A DNA stretch of 12,799 nucleotides from Jimgerdemannia flammicorona (taxonomy: Eukaryota > Mucoromycota > Endogonomycetes > Endogonales > Endogonaceae). The notes below the pieces were generated by a model, which made no database searches, was not told where the DNA came from, and was given only the letters and a program-made list of their open reading frames with translations. Below, piece after piece: positions 1 through 8,065 of this stretch. Position numbers and translations under genes: made by a program. Position 1 is the first letter of the stretch, and each line of letters opens with the position of its first letter. The stretch lies in assembly GCA_003990745.1 (NCBI GenBank), contig RBNI01005271.1, forward strand, positions 1-12,799, in the 5' to 3' direction.

Positions 1-1
1 C

Positions 2-7
2 TTTATT
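2..7 (-). promoter_or_regulatory. Poly(A) signal of LINE A
   Basis: AATAAA on the minus strand, 37 nt past the ORF2 stop. The equivalent hexamer in LINE B (6531-6536) lies just before a real poly(A) tail, which supports the reading. Confidence 0.6.
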
Positions 8-43
8 ACCAGTCTATGAATAAGTATACATCATCTCCACTCA

Positions 44-1190
44 CTACCCAATCCCCATAGGGGGGCTCCTCCCCACCTCCTCATGAATAAAGATCACCCT
101 TTCACCAACTATGCCAACTCTCCCCCCACTCTGTCTACAAATTTTCACTACCAAGCGGCACCTCCAACCACCCAGCAGCCCCCAACCAAGCCACCAGCCT
201 GTTAAGGTGTCTTCCATAAGCCTATACCACCACAACAACCAGTCCCCCACACCCTGTCTACTCCCATCCTCAAAAACAAATAGCCAGTGACTGGCCAGCC
301 CTACCCAAATAGCCAAAGCCCAGCCCAAATTAATCCACTCCTTCCCTATCCCCCCAACCAATCTATCCCTCAAGTCTTCCCACCTCCCCCACACTTCATC
401 TCTCCTATGCTGTACCCCCAAGTGTTCCCCAATCATACGCCAAAAGTCCCCCAACACCTCACACTCTCCTAGCCAATGTTCAGGAGTCTGTATGTAACCC
501 CCCTCCTGCCCTATATTATGGCACTCCTCACAGTTGAAGCAACCCCCTATGATAAGGTGTCCCAAGTGAAAGTTGAGCATAACATTCCTCTGCAGCATGC
601 ACCACCAGACCACCCAGTACTTTAGTGGCATCCACTTTCTCACTGCGGCACTCCAGATCCAAACACCATGCTAGTCCCATTCTTTGCCAATTCCAACTCC
701 TTGCCAACCACTAGGCCACAGATCCTGGCCCGGTCCCCTTTGATATTCCATTCTATTACCAATGTTGAACTCAATTAAAGGAACACCACCCAGCAGTATA
801 TGATCCCATCTCCACATCGCCAGGTCCCAAGCCTCCTCTCCTTCATTCCCCTGCCAACGAATCCCAATGTGGTACACCCCCTCTGCTATCCCCTACCAAA
901 ATCCTTTATATCACAGTTGTTTAGTGTTCTGAAGTCCAACCAATGAGAGGAGATTGCCAGTTGAGTCCCTTGGTGATGACTGCCTCTCCCAGATCTTATG
1001 TAGCAGAGGAACCCAACCACCTCCTCTTAATTCCACTGTCCTCTTCAGCCACCATGCTCATAAGCAGTGTAACCATTTTGGAAAGTCAACCAGCCCAAGA
1101 CCACCTTGTACCACTGGTAGGGACAAGGTCTCCCAACCAATCTGACTCCACCTTCCAGTCCAAATCCATCCCTTCGCTGACTTCATAATC
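44..1190 (-). other. LINE A ORF2 C-terminal region with Cys/His finger
   Basis: After the thumb comes WETLSLPVVQGGLGL, typical of LINE ORF2 proteins, then a Trp-rich region. A Cys/His cluster follows: CFNCEEC at 541-521, with the distal EHW (His at 479-477) and Cys at 463-461. The order CxxC...H-x4-C resembles the C-terminal zinc fingers of LINE ORF2 proteins that help engage template or target. The last 110 residues are Trp/Gly-rich, recur in LINE B and match no domain I know. Stops at 1060, 913, 895 and 673 interrupt the region. Confidence 0.7.
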
Positions 1191-2330
1191 TCTTTACCAC
1201 CCAGGATGGGAAGTCCAGATGATAAGCCAAGTACCACAACTTCAGCAGCCAGTAGACATTCAGAATCGAGACCTGCCCTGCCAGAGAAAATTGTCTTCCC
1301 CCCCAACTCTGCAGGGCCTCCTCCCAGATTCCAATCCTCTGCTCCCACTAAAGCCTGGGCAGAACTGATCCATAGACTGACAAATAGATGCCCAAGTACT
1401 GCACTGCTCCACCAGTGGGGACAATTGATCCTATAACCTCCCCTCCCACCAGGCCATTGCCGAGCACCATTGTTTCACACTTATGCCAATTCAGCTTCAC
1501 TCCAGCATTCTCCTCATATCACTCTACAGTCTTCTTGAGCTCTTCAACATCAGCAATCAAGCCCAAACCAACCACCATGTCATCTGCAAAGGCCCCAACT
1601 TTCCATCCTATGCCAAAGACAGAGAGCCCTATGATCCTCCACCTGATTCTATCCATAAGGGGCTCCAGGGACAGAGCATACAAGATGGGGGACAGTGGGT
1701 CCCCCTGGGGCACCCCCCTACCCAAGGGAAATGCTACCCCTCTATGCCCATTACACAAGAGTGCAGCCCTACTCCCTTCCAGTAGGCTGACCATTACTGA
1801 CCGGAATTGGTATAGAACCCCCATTCGATCTAAAATTTTCGCCAGCCAGACTCTTCACACCTGGTCGTAAGCCTTCTCCTGGTCCAAGAAGACTAGATGC
1901 CCATCCAGTCCACAGGCCCTTGCCCCTTCAATAACTCCATGTACCCAGGCAGTGCCATCTCTGATGAGCTGACCACCCACAAATCCCCTCTGCTCAACAC
2001 CCATGACTTGCTGGGCCACCTTCTGTAGTCTTGCCACCACCACCTTAGTTACCAACTTTCTGTCCATATCTAGCAACATTATCAGCCACCAGTTCTTCCA
2101 ATCCTCCTGCCTTCCTTTGTTTTTATAAAGTAGCATCACCAGCCCAAGGTCCTGCTCCCCCACCCACCTCCTGGTCTGTAGAATAAAGTCGCACAATGCT
2201 GTCATCTCTCCCATCACTCCTGGGACTCCAACCATTCGCTTCCAAAAGTCCCAGGGCAGACCATCCTCTCCAGGTGCCATACCTGGCATTGTCGTGGCAA
2301 GAACCTGGTGGATCTCATTCTCCTATACAG
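1190..2330 (-). other. LINE A reverse transcriptase domain, decayed
   Basis: Non-LTR RT motifs appear in order in one frame: APGEDGLPWDFWK (finger), NWWLIMLL (2094-2074; family consensus NWRPISLL), RGFVGGQ, FLDQEKAYD (motif A, about 1885-1860), GVPQGDPLSPILY (motif B), FADD (catalytic, 1590-1579), then KLNWHK, YLGI and a KLWYLAYHL segment in the thumb. The catalytic Asp residues survive. Stops at 2325, 1857, 1521 and 1350 and a frameshift near 1190 interrupt it. Confidence 0.85.
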
Positions 2331-2989
2331 GCATCACTAGGTCACCTAGCCCCTTGACTTGTGGTGGTGCCAATCCTCCAATGTTTGGTCAATAGTCATG
2401 GCATCTGCCCCACCCTCCTCCTCACTCCACAATCCACTCCATCTCTTCTTCAGTGATCCAAGAATATCCTGTACACCATGCACCAGTATACCATCTGAGT
2501 CCAGCACCTCTTCCCACTGTTGCTGTACCCGCCTTGCCCTAAGGGCCTCTCCCCTTCCTCTAGACCCTGCCATTGGAGCCGTGCTGCCAAGCTCTGTACC
2601 CTTGCCTCTTCCTCTTCCCACAGCATCTGGTGTAGTTCTCCAACCTCCATTTTCGCCCTCATTATTCTCCAATCTTCTTCTCCCTCCAACATCTTCAGCC
2701 TTGCCCACTCCTCCAGGAGCCTAGTCAATCTAGTAGAAGCCCAATGCACTCTACACCTCCTCCGCTTCACTGCCTCCTTGCCAGCCTCACTCCAGTATAT
2801 CTTGGCCATCTCCTTCATCCTCATCCACCGAACCCCAACCAAGGCACCTTCCTGCTGCCAGTTCTCCACCCTCAGCTGAATGTCCTTAGCTCACTCATCC
2901 CACCGAGTCTTGTCATCTAACAAAGAGGAATTGAGGCACCAATGTCCAGGCCCATCCCCACTTCCCCCAAAGCACCCCTGTCCGAAAAG

Positions 2990-3655
2990 CCCCCAGTGAT
3001 CCGACTATGGACACCATTCCACCTCCAGTGACTTCCAAACATCTAGGCCCCAGCAACTGGCTGTCAGAATCCAGTCGATTCTTATCCCCAGACCCCCTGC
3101 CCAATGTGTATAAACCCTCCTGTTCCCCCAGCACTCCCTACCAGCATCTACCAGTGCACTTAGTCTTTTGACCTCCTCCCATGCCACCAGTCCTCCACTC
3201 CTGCTCTCTGCACCCTGTCCTCCATCTGTTCTATCCAATAGTGTGTCCTGAACCATATTGAAGTCTCCCCCAAGCATATCCACTCCAGCCTCTGCAAGGC
3301 TCCCACTCTCTTATAAACCTTTCACCCAATCTACCTGCTCACCCCGTACTGCAGAGCAGTAGCAGGAGCCAACTGTAACTGGCTCCCAGCCTGCACGAAT
3401 CCACTCACCCCAGACCAGTCTCTCCCCCCAGCTCCTCACATCCTGTATCTCTCCTCTGCCTTTCCAAACCAAGATCCCAACCTTGCCCTTCCAAATTGCC
3501 ATGCCTCTCCATTCCTTCATCCACTCCATCTTATCAGAATCATCTTCACACCTAACATCCTACAAGAGGAAGAGATCAGCCTCCAATCCCTTCATCTAAG
3601 TAAAAATGTTCCTTTGTCGAGCAGCACCCCATAACCCATTCACGTTTAAAGAAAA
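2990..3655 (-). other. LINE A endonuclease domain (EEP/AP-like), decayed
   Basis: Ordered motifs of the exonuclease-endonuclease-phosphatase fold are visible: LNVNGL at the start, a stop plus DVRC at 3562-3551 where the family usually has LQE, GGDFN at 3271-3257, RIDWIL near 3085, and SDHW at 3004-2993 directly after a stop. In this family these residues bind the metal and cut the target DNA. The usual glutamate of the QE motif is Asp here, and the preceding Gln is now TAG. Stops at 3598, 3562, 3313 and 3007 break the domain, but no frameshift occurs inside it. Confidence 0.8.
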
Positions 3656-3706
3656 AATGTTGGTTGTACTATTCATAATGAAGTATGGTTTGTTGTCAAT
3701 CGATCT

Positions 3707-5731
3707 CTACTGCTCCATGCTCATCTCCTCCTGTGCTATGTCCAGATTATGTTCTGCAGCCACCTCCTCCTCTTCTGCCCTCTGAGCCTCCAGTCCAGCC
3801 AGCAGTTCATTCATCTCTCCATCAGCCTTCTCCTCAAACTCCTCTTGATATTCTATGCATGCCTCCTGCCAGAGCTGCAGTCCATGCTGCTTGTTCCAGC
3901 AGTATTCAGCCCTCTCTCCAGCAACAATCGCCATCTCTGCCTCCCTCTCCTTATCCACCTTATACCCTTCCTCCTCTAGGTACACCACAAGAATTTCTGC
4001 CTTCAATGCCTTCATAACCCCATCCCCCTGCAGTATCCCTGCCCAATGCTTGTCACTTATCACTCACAAGTCCACCTCCCCCAACTCTTCCGCTGCCAGG
4101 TTATTCATCATCTGGTACATCCAAAGTAAGTTCCCCACCTCCTTCCCCCCTGGAGTCGCTGGCCTCCCTCCATCCAACATTGTGGTGTCGGCCCCAGTGC
4201 TAGCAGCCTCATCCCATACCTCTGGGACATCCACCAGTTCCTCCTCACCAGCTGCCACCACCTGTCCTCCATATGCTGCCTCTGGAACTCCGAATTGCAC
4301 CCTCTGGGCCCCTCGCATTGGCACATCTTCTACTGCTCTGTTTCGTGAAGCCGGGCCATGCCTGATAAGAGGGGTAGGGGTAGGGGAGCCCTCCCAGTCC
4401 TCCTCCCAAACCTCTATCATGCCATCAGCATACAGATCCTTGCTAGTCCTCTCTTTATCCTCTCCTGCCTCCTTCTTGTCCTTCCCCTCCCCCTCGCCAG
4501 CCCAGACACTCGCTTCGGCTCCCCCTATGCCCTTCACCTTGCTTGCATCCTCCAGTGGTTTGTTATCCAGCTTGGCCAGTAGCTCTTTCTGTCACTTACG
4601 CCCCTGAGCCCTTTCCCACTGCTCCTTGGTCACTCAAATCTGCTTTCCATCTATCACCTCCAAGTGCGTTGACTTCTCGAAAGCCGCCCAAGCCTTTGCT
4701 TACCTCTCTAAAGCACCATCCAACTCTTCTAGCACTTCTAATAAGTCCTCCTCCTCCTCCTCACTTCTCTTCACCCTTGTCATCTTACACAAGATTGCTC
4801 CCCAGACCATTACCAAAGGCCAGTCCCTCACCTTCTCAGTGGCTTCCTTCCCAGCCAGCTGGATCCTCACATCCACGTCGCCAGTCCTGAGCGAGGTCCC
4901 TTCCCAGACCTGGAACCCGATATCCACCACCTCTCTATATTCTGCCATGAAATCCTCAACTCTCTTTCTCATCTCCATTGCCATCACCATCAGCACTCCT
5001 TTCACCAGCAGCTGGACCACCCTGGGATCTCACTTCAGGCAATGTGCCATCAGAACACACACCTCCCCAACTACCAATCCAACCTTCAGTGCCTCCTCCA
5101 ATGGTGCCGCCTCCTCAAAACCCAACTCCACTCCCTCCAGTCCCTTTAAAAACTTCACAGACGCAGCTCCTGCCACCTGCTTAGCAATGAGCCCCAGCAC
5201 CATTTTCACCATCACCACTAGGCCCCAGAAGCACAGTGTAACTGCGAATACCAAGATGGATTTTTTGAGCAATGGGGCCACCGCCAGACCCGTTACACCA
5301 TCCGCCAAGTCCTCTTGTCTTCTAAGCCTCATCTGCTCAGCCTCACCATCAGCCATCACATCTGGATTTTTTTCCAGATTAACAGTCCCATCACCATCAG
5401 CAGTCACACTCCCCCCAGCTGCTACTCCCCCAGCTCCACTGCCCCCCCTTCCAAGGGCTGCTCCCCCCTGCATCATCACCTTCTCATTCTCCTTGCCCTT
5501 CCTCAGCCAGCCCTCTAGCCCTGATGCCTGTTGTCTCCCCTTCACTGCCTCTGCGAAGCTCGCCCTCCCAGATTCTGAGCCTCTGCCACCTCCTCCCCCC
5601 CTTCCATGCCCACTGGTCAGCAGCCCCCTCATACCCCTCCCCAGGCCTGGACCCCTCCCCACCTACTGCCAGTCAAAAGTGCTTGGGCCATCCTGCCCAG
5701 TATGCACCTCAGGTTGCCTGTTGGTCACCAT
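3707..5731 (-). pseudogene. LINE A ORF1 (gag-like), broken, no recognised domain
   Basis: One minus-strand frame runs from an ATG at 5731 to a TAG at 3709-3707, about 674 codons, with six internal stops (first bases 5665, 5032, 4702, 4636, 4594, 4066) and no frameshift. ORF2 starts 31 nt further on in the same frame, so the TAG at 3709 could be either the natural ORF1 end or a seventh mutation. The N-terminus is Gly/Arg/Ser-rich and contains SFAEAVKG, a short motif often seen near the start of LINE ORF1 proteins. A hydrophobic stretch, LVFAVTLCFWGLVVMV, follows near 5260. An acidic low-complexity part lies around 4250-4500. The C-terminal 110 residues are Glu/Ala/Leu-rich and coiled-coil-like. 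No CCHC knuckle or RRM is evident. Position and the shared frame make ORF1 the best reading; function is inferred from position. Confidence 0.65.
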
Positions 5732-5785
5732 GTTGTTAGTCTCTTTTCTCCAAAAATGATGTTGTAAGTGCTCTCCAAAGGTTGT

Positions 5786-6470
5786 ATAACCTGAATGGTA
5801 CTGGAAAGAGATGTCTTCTTGGTTTTCTTTGAAACTGCATAGATTCTTTCTTTTGAAACTATGAATCTGAGAAATTCAAGTTTCTGTTTCCCAAAATAGC
5901 ATTTCTTAGCATTGAGTCTCAGGTAGTTCTTGTAGGTGAGCTTGAAGAATTCTTCTAGGTAGTACAGGTATTCCTCAAAATTTACTGAATAGATGTTGAA
6001 ATTATCTATATATACAATCAAGCAGTGGTGGATCAAAGGGGCATAGACTGAATTCATCATCCTCTGAAAGATGGGAGGTGCATTGCAAAGTCTAAAGGGC
6101 ATTTAGAGGTATTTACAAAGTTTTCCTAGAGTAAGGAAAGCTGTCTTTTGAATGTCTTTTGGATCTATGGAGATCTTATGAAATCCTGTGAAAAGGTCCA
6201 TACTGCTGAAGTATCTGGTATCTTGTAACTGGTCCAAGAGGTCATCAATTTAGAGCAAAGGATAGGTATTCTTTTCAGTAATTGAATTGAGTTTCCTGTA
6301 ATCTACACAGAGTCTCCATCTTTCTTTCTTTGGTATAATAAGTATAGGGCTGGCCAAAGAGCTAGTTGAGGGTCAGATGACTCCATTGTCCAAGAGTTCT
6401 TGAATGTGCTCCTTTTCAAATATCTTTAGGTAATGAGGTATTCTATATGGTTTCTGCCAGATTGGTGTTG

Positions 6471-6471
<1 letters not shown>
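5786..6471 (-). pseudogene. gypsy-2: Ty3/gypsy reverse transcriptase fragment
   Basis: Reading leftward from 6471, a single frame gives the start of a Ty3/gypsy RT: PIWQKPYRIP, [59 protein letters not shown] (6012-6001), KCYFGK and FLRFIVSKE. Three stops (first bases 6375, 6252, 6105) interrupt it, without frameshift. The catalytic YxDD has become YIDN, and the usual glycines of MPFGLCNAP and FLGF have become Arg. All three fit G-to-A changes. The fragment ends near 5786, where LINE A begins, and at 6471, where the LINE B tail abuts. It differs clearly from gypsy-1, so it is another family and lies in the opposite orientation. Confidence 0.85.

Positions 6472-6510
<39 letters not shown>
6472..6510 (-). 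repeat. Poly(T) tract = LINE B poly(A) tail
   Basis: An uninterrupted run of 39 T lies 20 nt beyond a minus-strand AATAAA, exactly where a LINE tail belongs. Its purity suggests a fairly recent insertion or later slippage; the assembled length may not be exact. Confidence 0.9.
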
Positions 6511-6512
<2 letters not shown>

Positions 6513-6530
6513 TCACTTGGACTCCATTCC

Positions 6531-6536
6531 TTTATT
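6531..6536 (-). promoter_or_regulatory. Poly(A) signal of LINE B
   Basis: AATAAA on the minus strand, 20 nt before the poly(A) tail, the standard spacing. The same hexamer is kept in LINE A at 2-7. Confidence 0.7.
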
Positions 6537-6576
6537 AATACCCATCTATCCCATATAAATACAGTGATTCCACCCC

Positions 6577-7037
6577 CTATCCGATCCCCCTAGGGGGGCC
6601 CCCTCTTCCTACTCCTTCTTGATGAAAGACCACTTTGTCTAACACCATCGCCACCCTCCCACTACTCTGCTCACAGATCCTTATCACCAAACTGCGACAT
6701 TGTCCCCCCTGAGGACCCCAACCCACCCACCATCCAGTCAGCAGCTCCCCCAACAGCCCCTCCCATCTTAATATCTTCTTCTGCAGCCCCAACTGCTGCC
6801 TCTCCTCAAATACAAAGAGCCAATGACCCACCAGTCCCACCCATATTGCTAAAACCCACCCTACAGTGAGCCAGCTATCACCCACTCCACCTACAAGCTG
6901 AGATCTCAAGTCCACCTAGCGACCCCCCTCCCCCACCAGCCAATGCCTCACACTCAATCTATTTCCTATTTCAGCCCAAAATTCCCCCAAAACCTCACAC
7001 TCTCCCAGCCAATGTTCTGGCATCTGGATGGAAATGC
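6577..7037 (-). pseudogene. LINE B ORF2 C-terminal fragment
   Basis: The fragment encodes the ORF2 tail from IQMPEHWLGECEV (last His and Cys of the finger) to the conserved terminal GIG and TAG at 6579-6577. Segments such as LAIWVGL, HWLFVFEE and LTGWWVGWG match LINE A. There is one internal stop, TAG at 6918-6916. The aligned LINE A codon is TGG (382-380, Trp in GRWEDLR against GR-stop-VDLR), so this stop most simply arose by G-to-A. No frameshift is seen. Everything upstream (ORF1, endonuclease, RT) is missing, so it was dead on arrival. Confidence 0.82.
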
Positions 7038-8065
7038 GTCCCCCTACATTCTATGGATATACTACTGAAGAGTCAATCCTGACCTTCATTGAAGACTTTG
7101 AACAATTTGCCACTATACGAGCCCTTGGTGTGGATGCTCAATTGGCCCTTTTTTCAGTCAGCCTCAGAGGACCTACCAGAGACAAGTTCAATGTAGCCAC
7201 CATTGCTGGTGCTGATGCAGTTAAACTTGCCAACATGAAGGTCTTCCTCAGAACAACATATTATACTGAAGAGATCAAGCAAGCTCTTAAGGATTAACTC
7301 AATACTATCTACCAGAGACTTAGTGAAGATACCAACTCATTCTATACCCGAATCTGCCACCAGATTGTCTTGGCTGGCTATGATAATGCCCTCAAGGAAC
7401 AAATAGCGGATTCAACTTTCCTCAAAGGAGTTCACTCTGAAATTGCCCTAGCAATCCAGTCTATCCCAGTTGCACTGACCCTTGATCAGAAAGTGGTCTT
7501 TGTACCGAGATATTGGACTGCCAGACACTCTGCTGAACACTCAATGGAGAAAATAACTGACATCAAGATGGAGCCATCAAAGCCAACTAGTATCTTACCT
7601 GCCACAGTCGTAAACAGACAACCAATCCCACCTACCAACAAGACAGCCAAAGCTGATCCAGTGGAAGAACTTGCCAAGTAGTTTGCCAAGATGACTGCAC
7701 ACCTTGGTGATGTTGTTAGAGAAGTCTGAAGCACCAACAGGAGACCAGTACAGAGATTTGCAGCTGCTATAGAAGAACACAATAACATCACATACTTCAG
7801 ATGTAGAGAAGAAGGCCACTATGCAAAGAATTGCATGACCAAAATGAGACACAAAGCCCAACCAAGCAATGCTAGTAGAACCAGAGAACAAACCAATGTA
7901 GTAGTCATCAAGGAGATTGGTGATACTGATGATGAAGAATACTATAAGGAGCTCAAATTCTACCTTGCTACTGAAGGTACCAGAACCCGGTCCAAGCCCT
8001 ATGACAAGAAGAGCAACAGCAAGCCAGTTGGAAGACCAAAGAAGACCCCAGCTGTCACTATTTAA
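7028..8065 (+). pseudogene. gypsy-1 gag, N-terminally truncated, with zinc knuckle
   Basis: This is the capsid/nucleocapsid part of the polyprotein. RPPTFYG near the start, then a TEESILTFIEDFEQF stretch and SLRGPTRDKF, resemble the retrotransposon gag domain. A degraded knuckle at 7793-7834 reads YFRCREEGHYAKNC: the last Cys, the His and one Cys remain, but the first Cys of the usual CFRC is Tyr. Stops begin at 7295, 7679, 7727 and 8063, all in one frame. The first codons (ATG at 7028, MEM) probably lie in LINE B sequence read in antisense, because LINE homology extends to about 7037. The true gag start is therefore missing. Downstream, the coding continues in the same frame into the protease, so gag-pol was a single fused ORF without frameshifting. 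Confidence 0.82.

Larger units (their letters stand above)
44..3676 (-). pseudogene. LINE A ORF2 (endonuclease-reverse transcriptase), broken
   Basis: The ancestral product is about 1,210 residues, a normal size for an L1/Tx1/Tad-type ORF2 that nicks the target and primes reverse transcription from the nick. The start chosen is the ATG at 3676-3674, eleven codons before the endonuclease motif LNVNG. Order: endonuclease (about 3655-2990), linker, RT (about 2330-1190), thumb/connection, C-terminal Cys/His finger. Thirteen in-frame stops begin at 3598, 3562, 3313, 3007, 2893, 2325, 1857, 1521, 1350, 1060, 913, 895 and 673. The frame changes near 2560, 2360 and 1190, each time as if one base were lost or two gained. 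The TAG at 44-46 is the true end, matched in LINE B. RT catalytic motifs remain readable, but the gene cannot make its protein. Confidence 0.88.
1..5760 (-). mobile_element. LINE A: near-full-length, decayed non-LTR retrotransposon
   Basis: This element reads right to left. Its 3' end (stop codon at 44-46, AATAAA signal at 2-7) aligns with the 3' end of LINE B at 6531-6579, where the poly(A) tail begins about 21 nt past the signal. The tail of LINE A should therefore lie about 20 nt left of base 1. Two coding units follow LINE order: an ORF1 (5731-3707) and an ORF2 with AP-type endonuclease, RT and Cys/His finger (3676-44). The right boundary is soft: gypsy RT homology fades near 5786 and the first plausible LINE ATG is at 5731. 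The coding strand is strikingly G-rich and C-poor. The copy is dead, with about 19 internal stops and three frameshifts. I saw no target-site duplication, as one end lies outside the window. Confidence 0.85.
6472..7037 (-). mobile_element. LINE B: 5'-truncated LINE 3' end with poly(A) tail
   Basis: On the minus strand the element runs from about 7037 to 6511 and ends in a 39-nt poly(A) tail (T at 6472-6510). It matches the last part of LINE A from just before the EHWLGEC motif through the stop codon and AATAAA. By eye the shared protein is about half identical, so the two are related subfamilies and not recent duplicates. Severe 5' truncation plus a poly(A) tail is the usual product of target-primed reverse transcription. 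The right end is abrupt: homology stops near 7037 and gypsy-1 gag begins. No target-site duplication is evident, and the two flanks are different elements. Confidence 0.88.

Noticed and set aside
1388..2879. Several plus-strand open frames of 100-160 codons
   Set aside because: They are antisense shadows of LINE A ORF2, whose endonuclease and RT motifs read clearly on the minus strand.
4745..4762. A TCC microsatellite as a functional repeat
   Set aside because: It is a short run that encodes Glu residues in LINE A ORF1, nothing more.
4626..5759. A 377-codon plus-strand open frame, Ser/Pro/Thr-rich
   Set aside because: It is antisense to LINE A ORF1, low in complexity and without motifs. The C-rich strand of the LINE lacks stops by composition.
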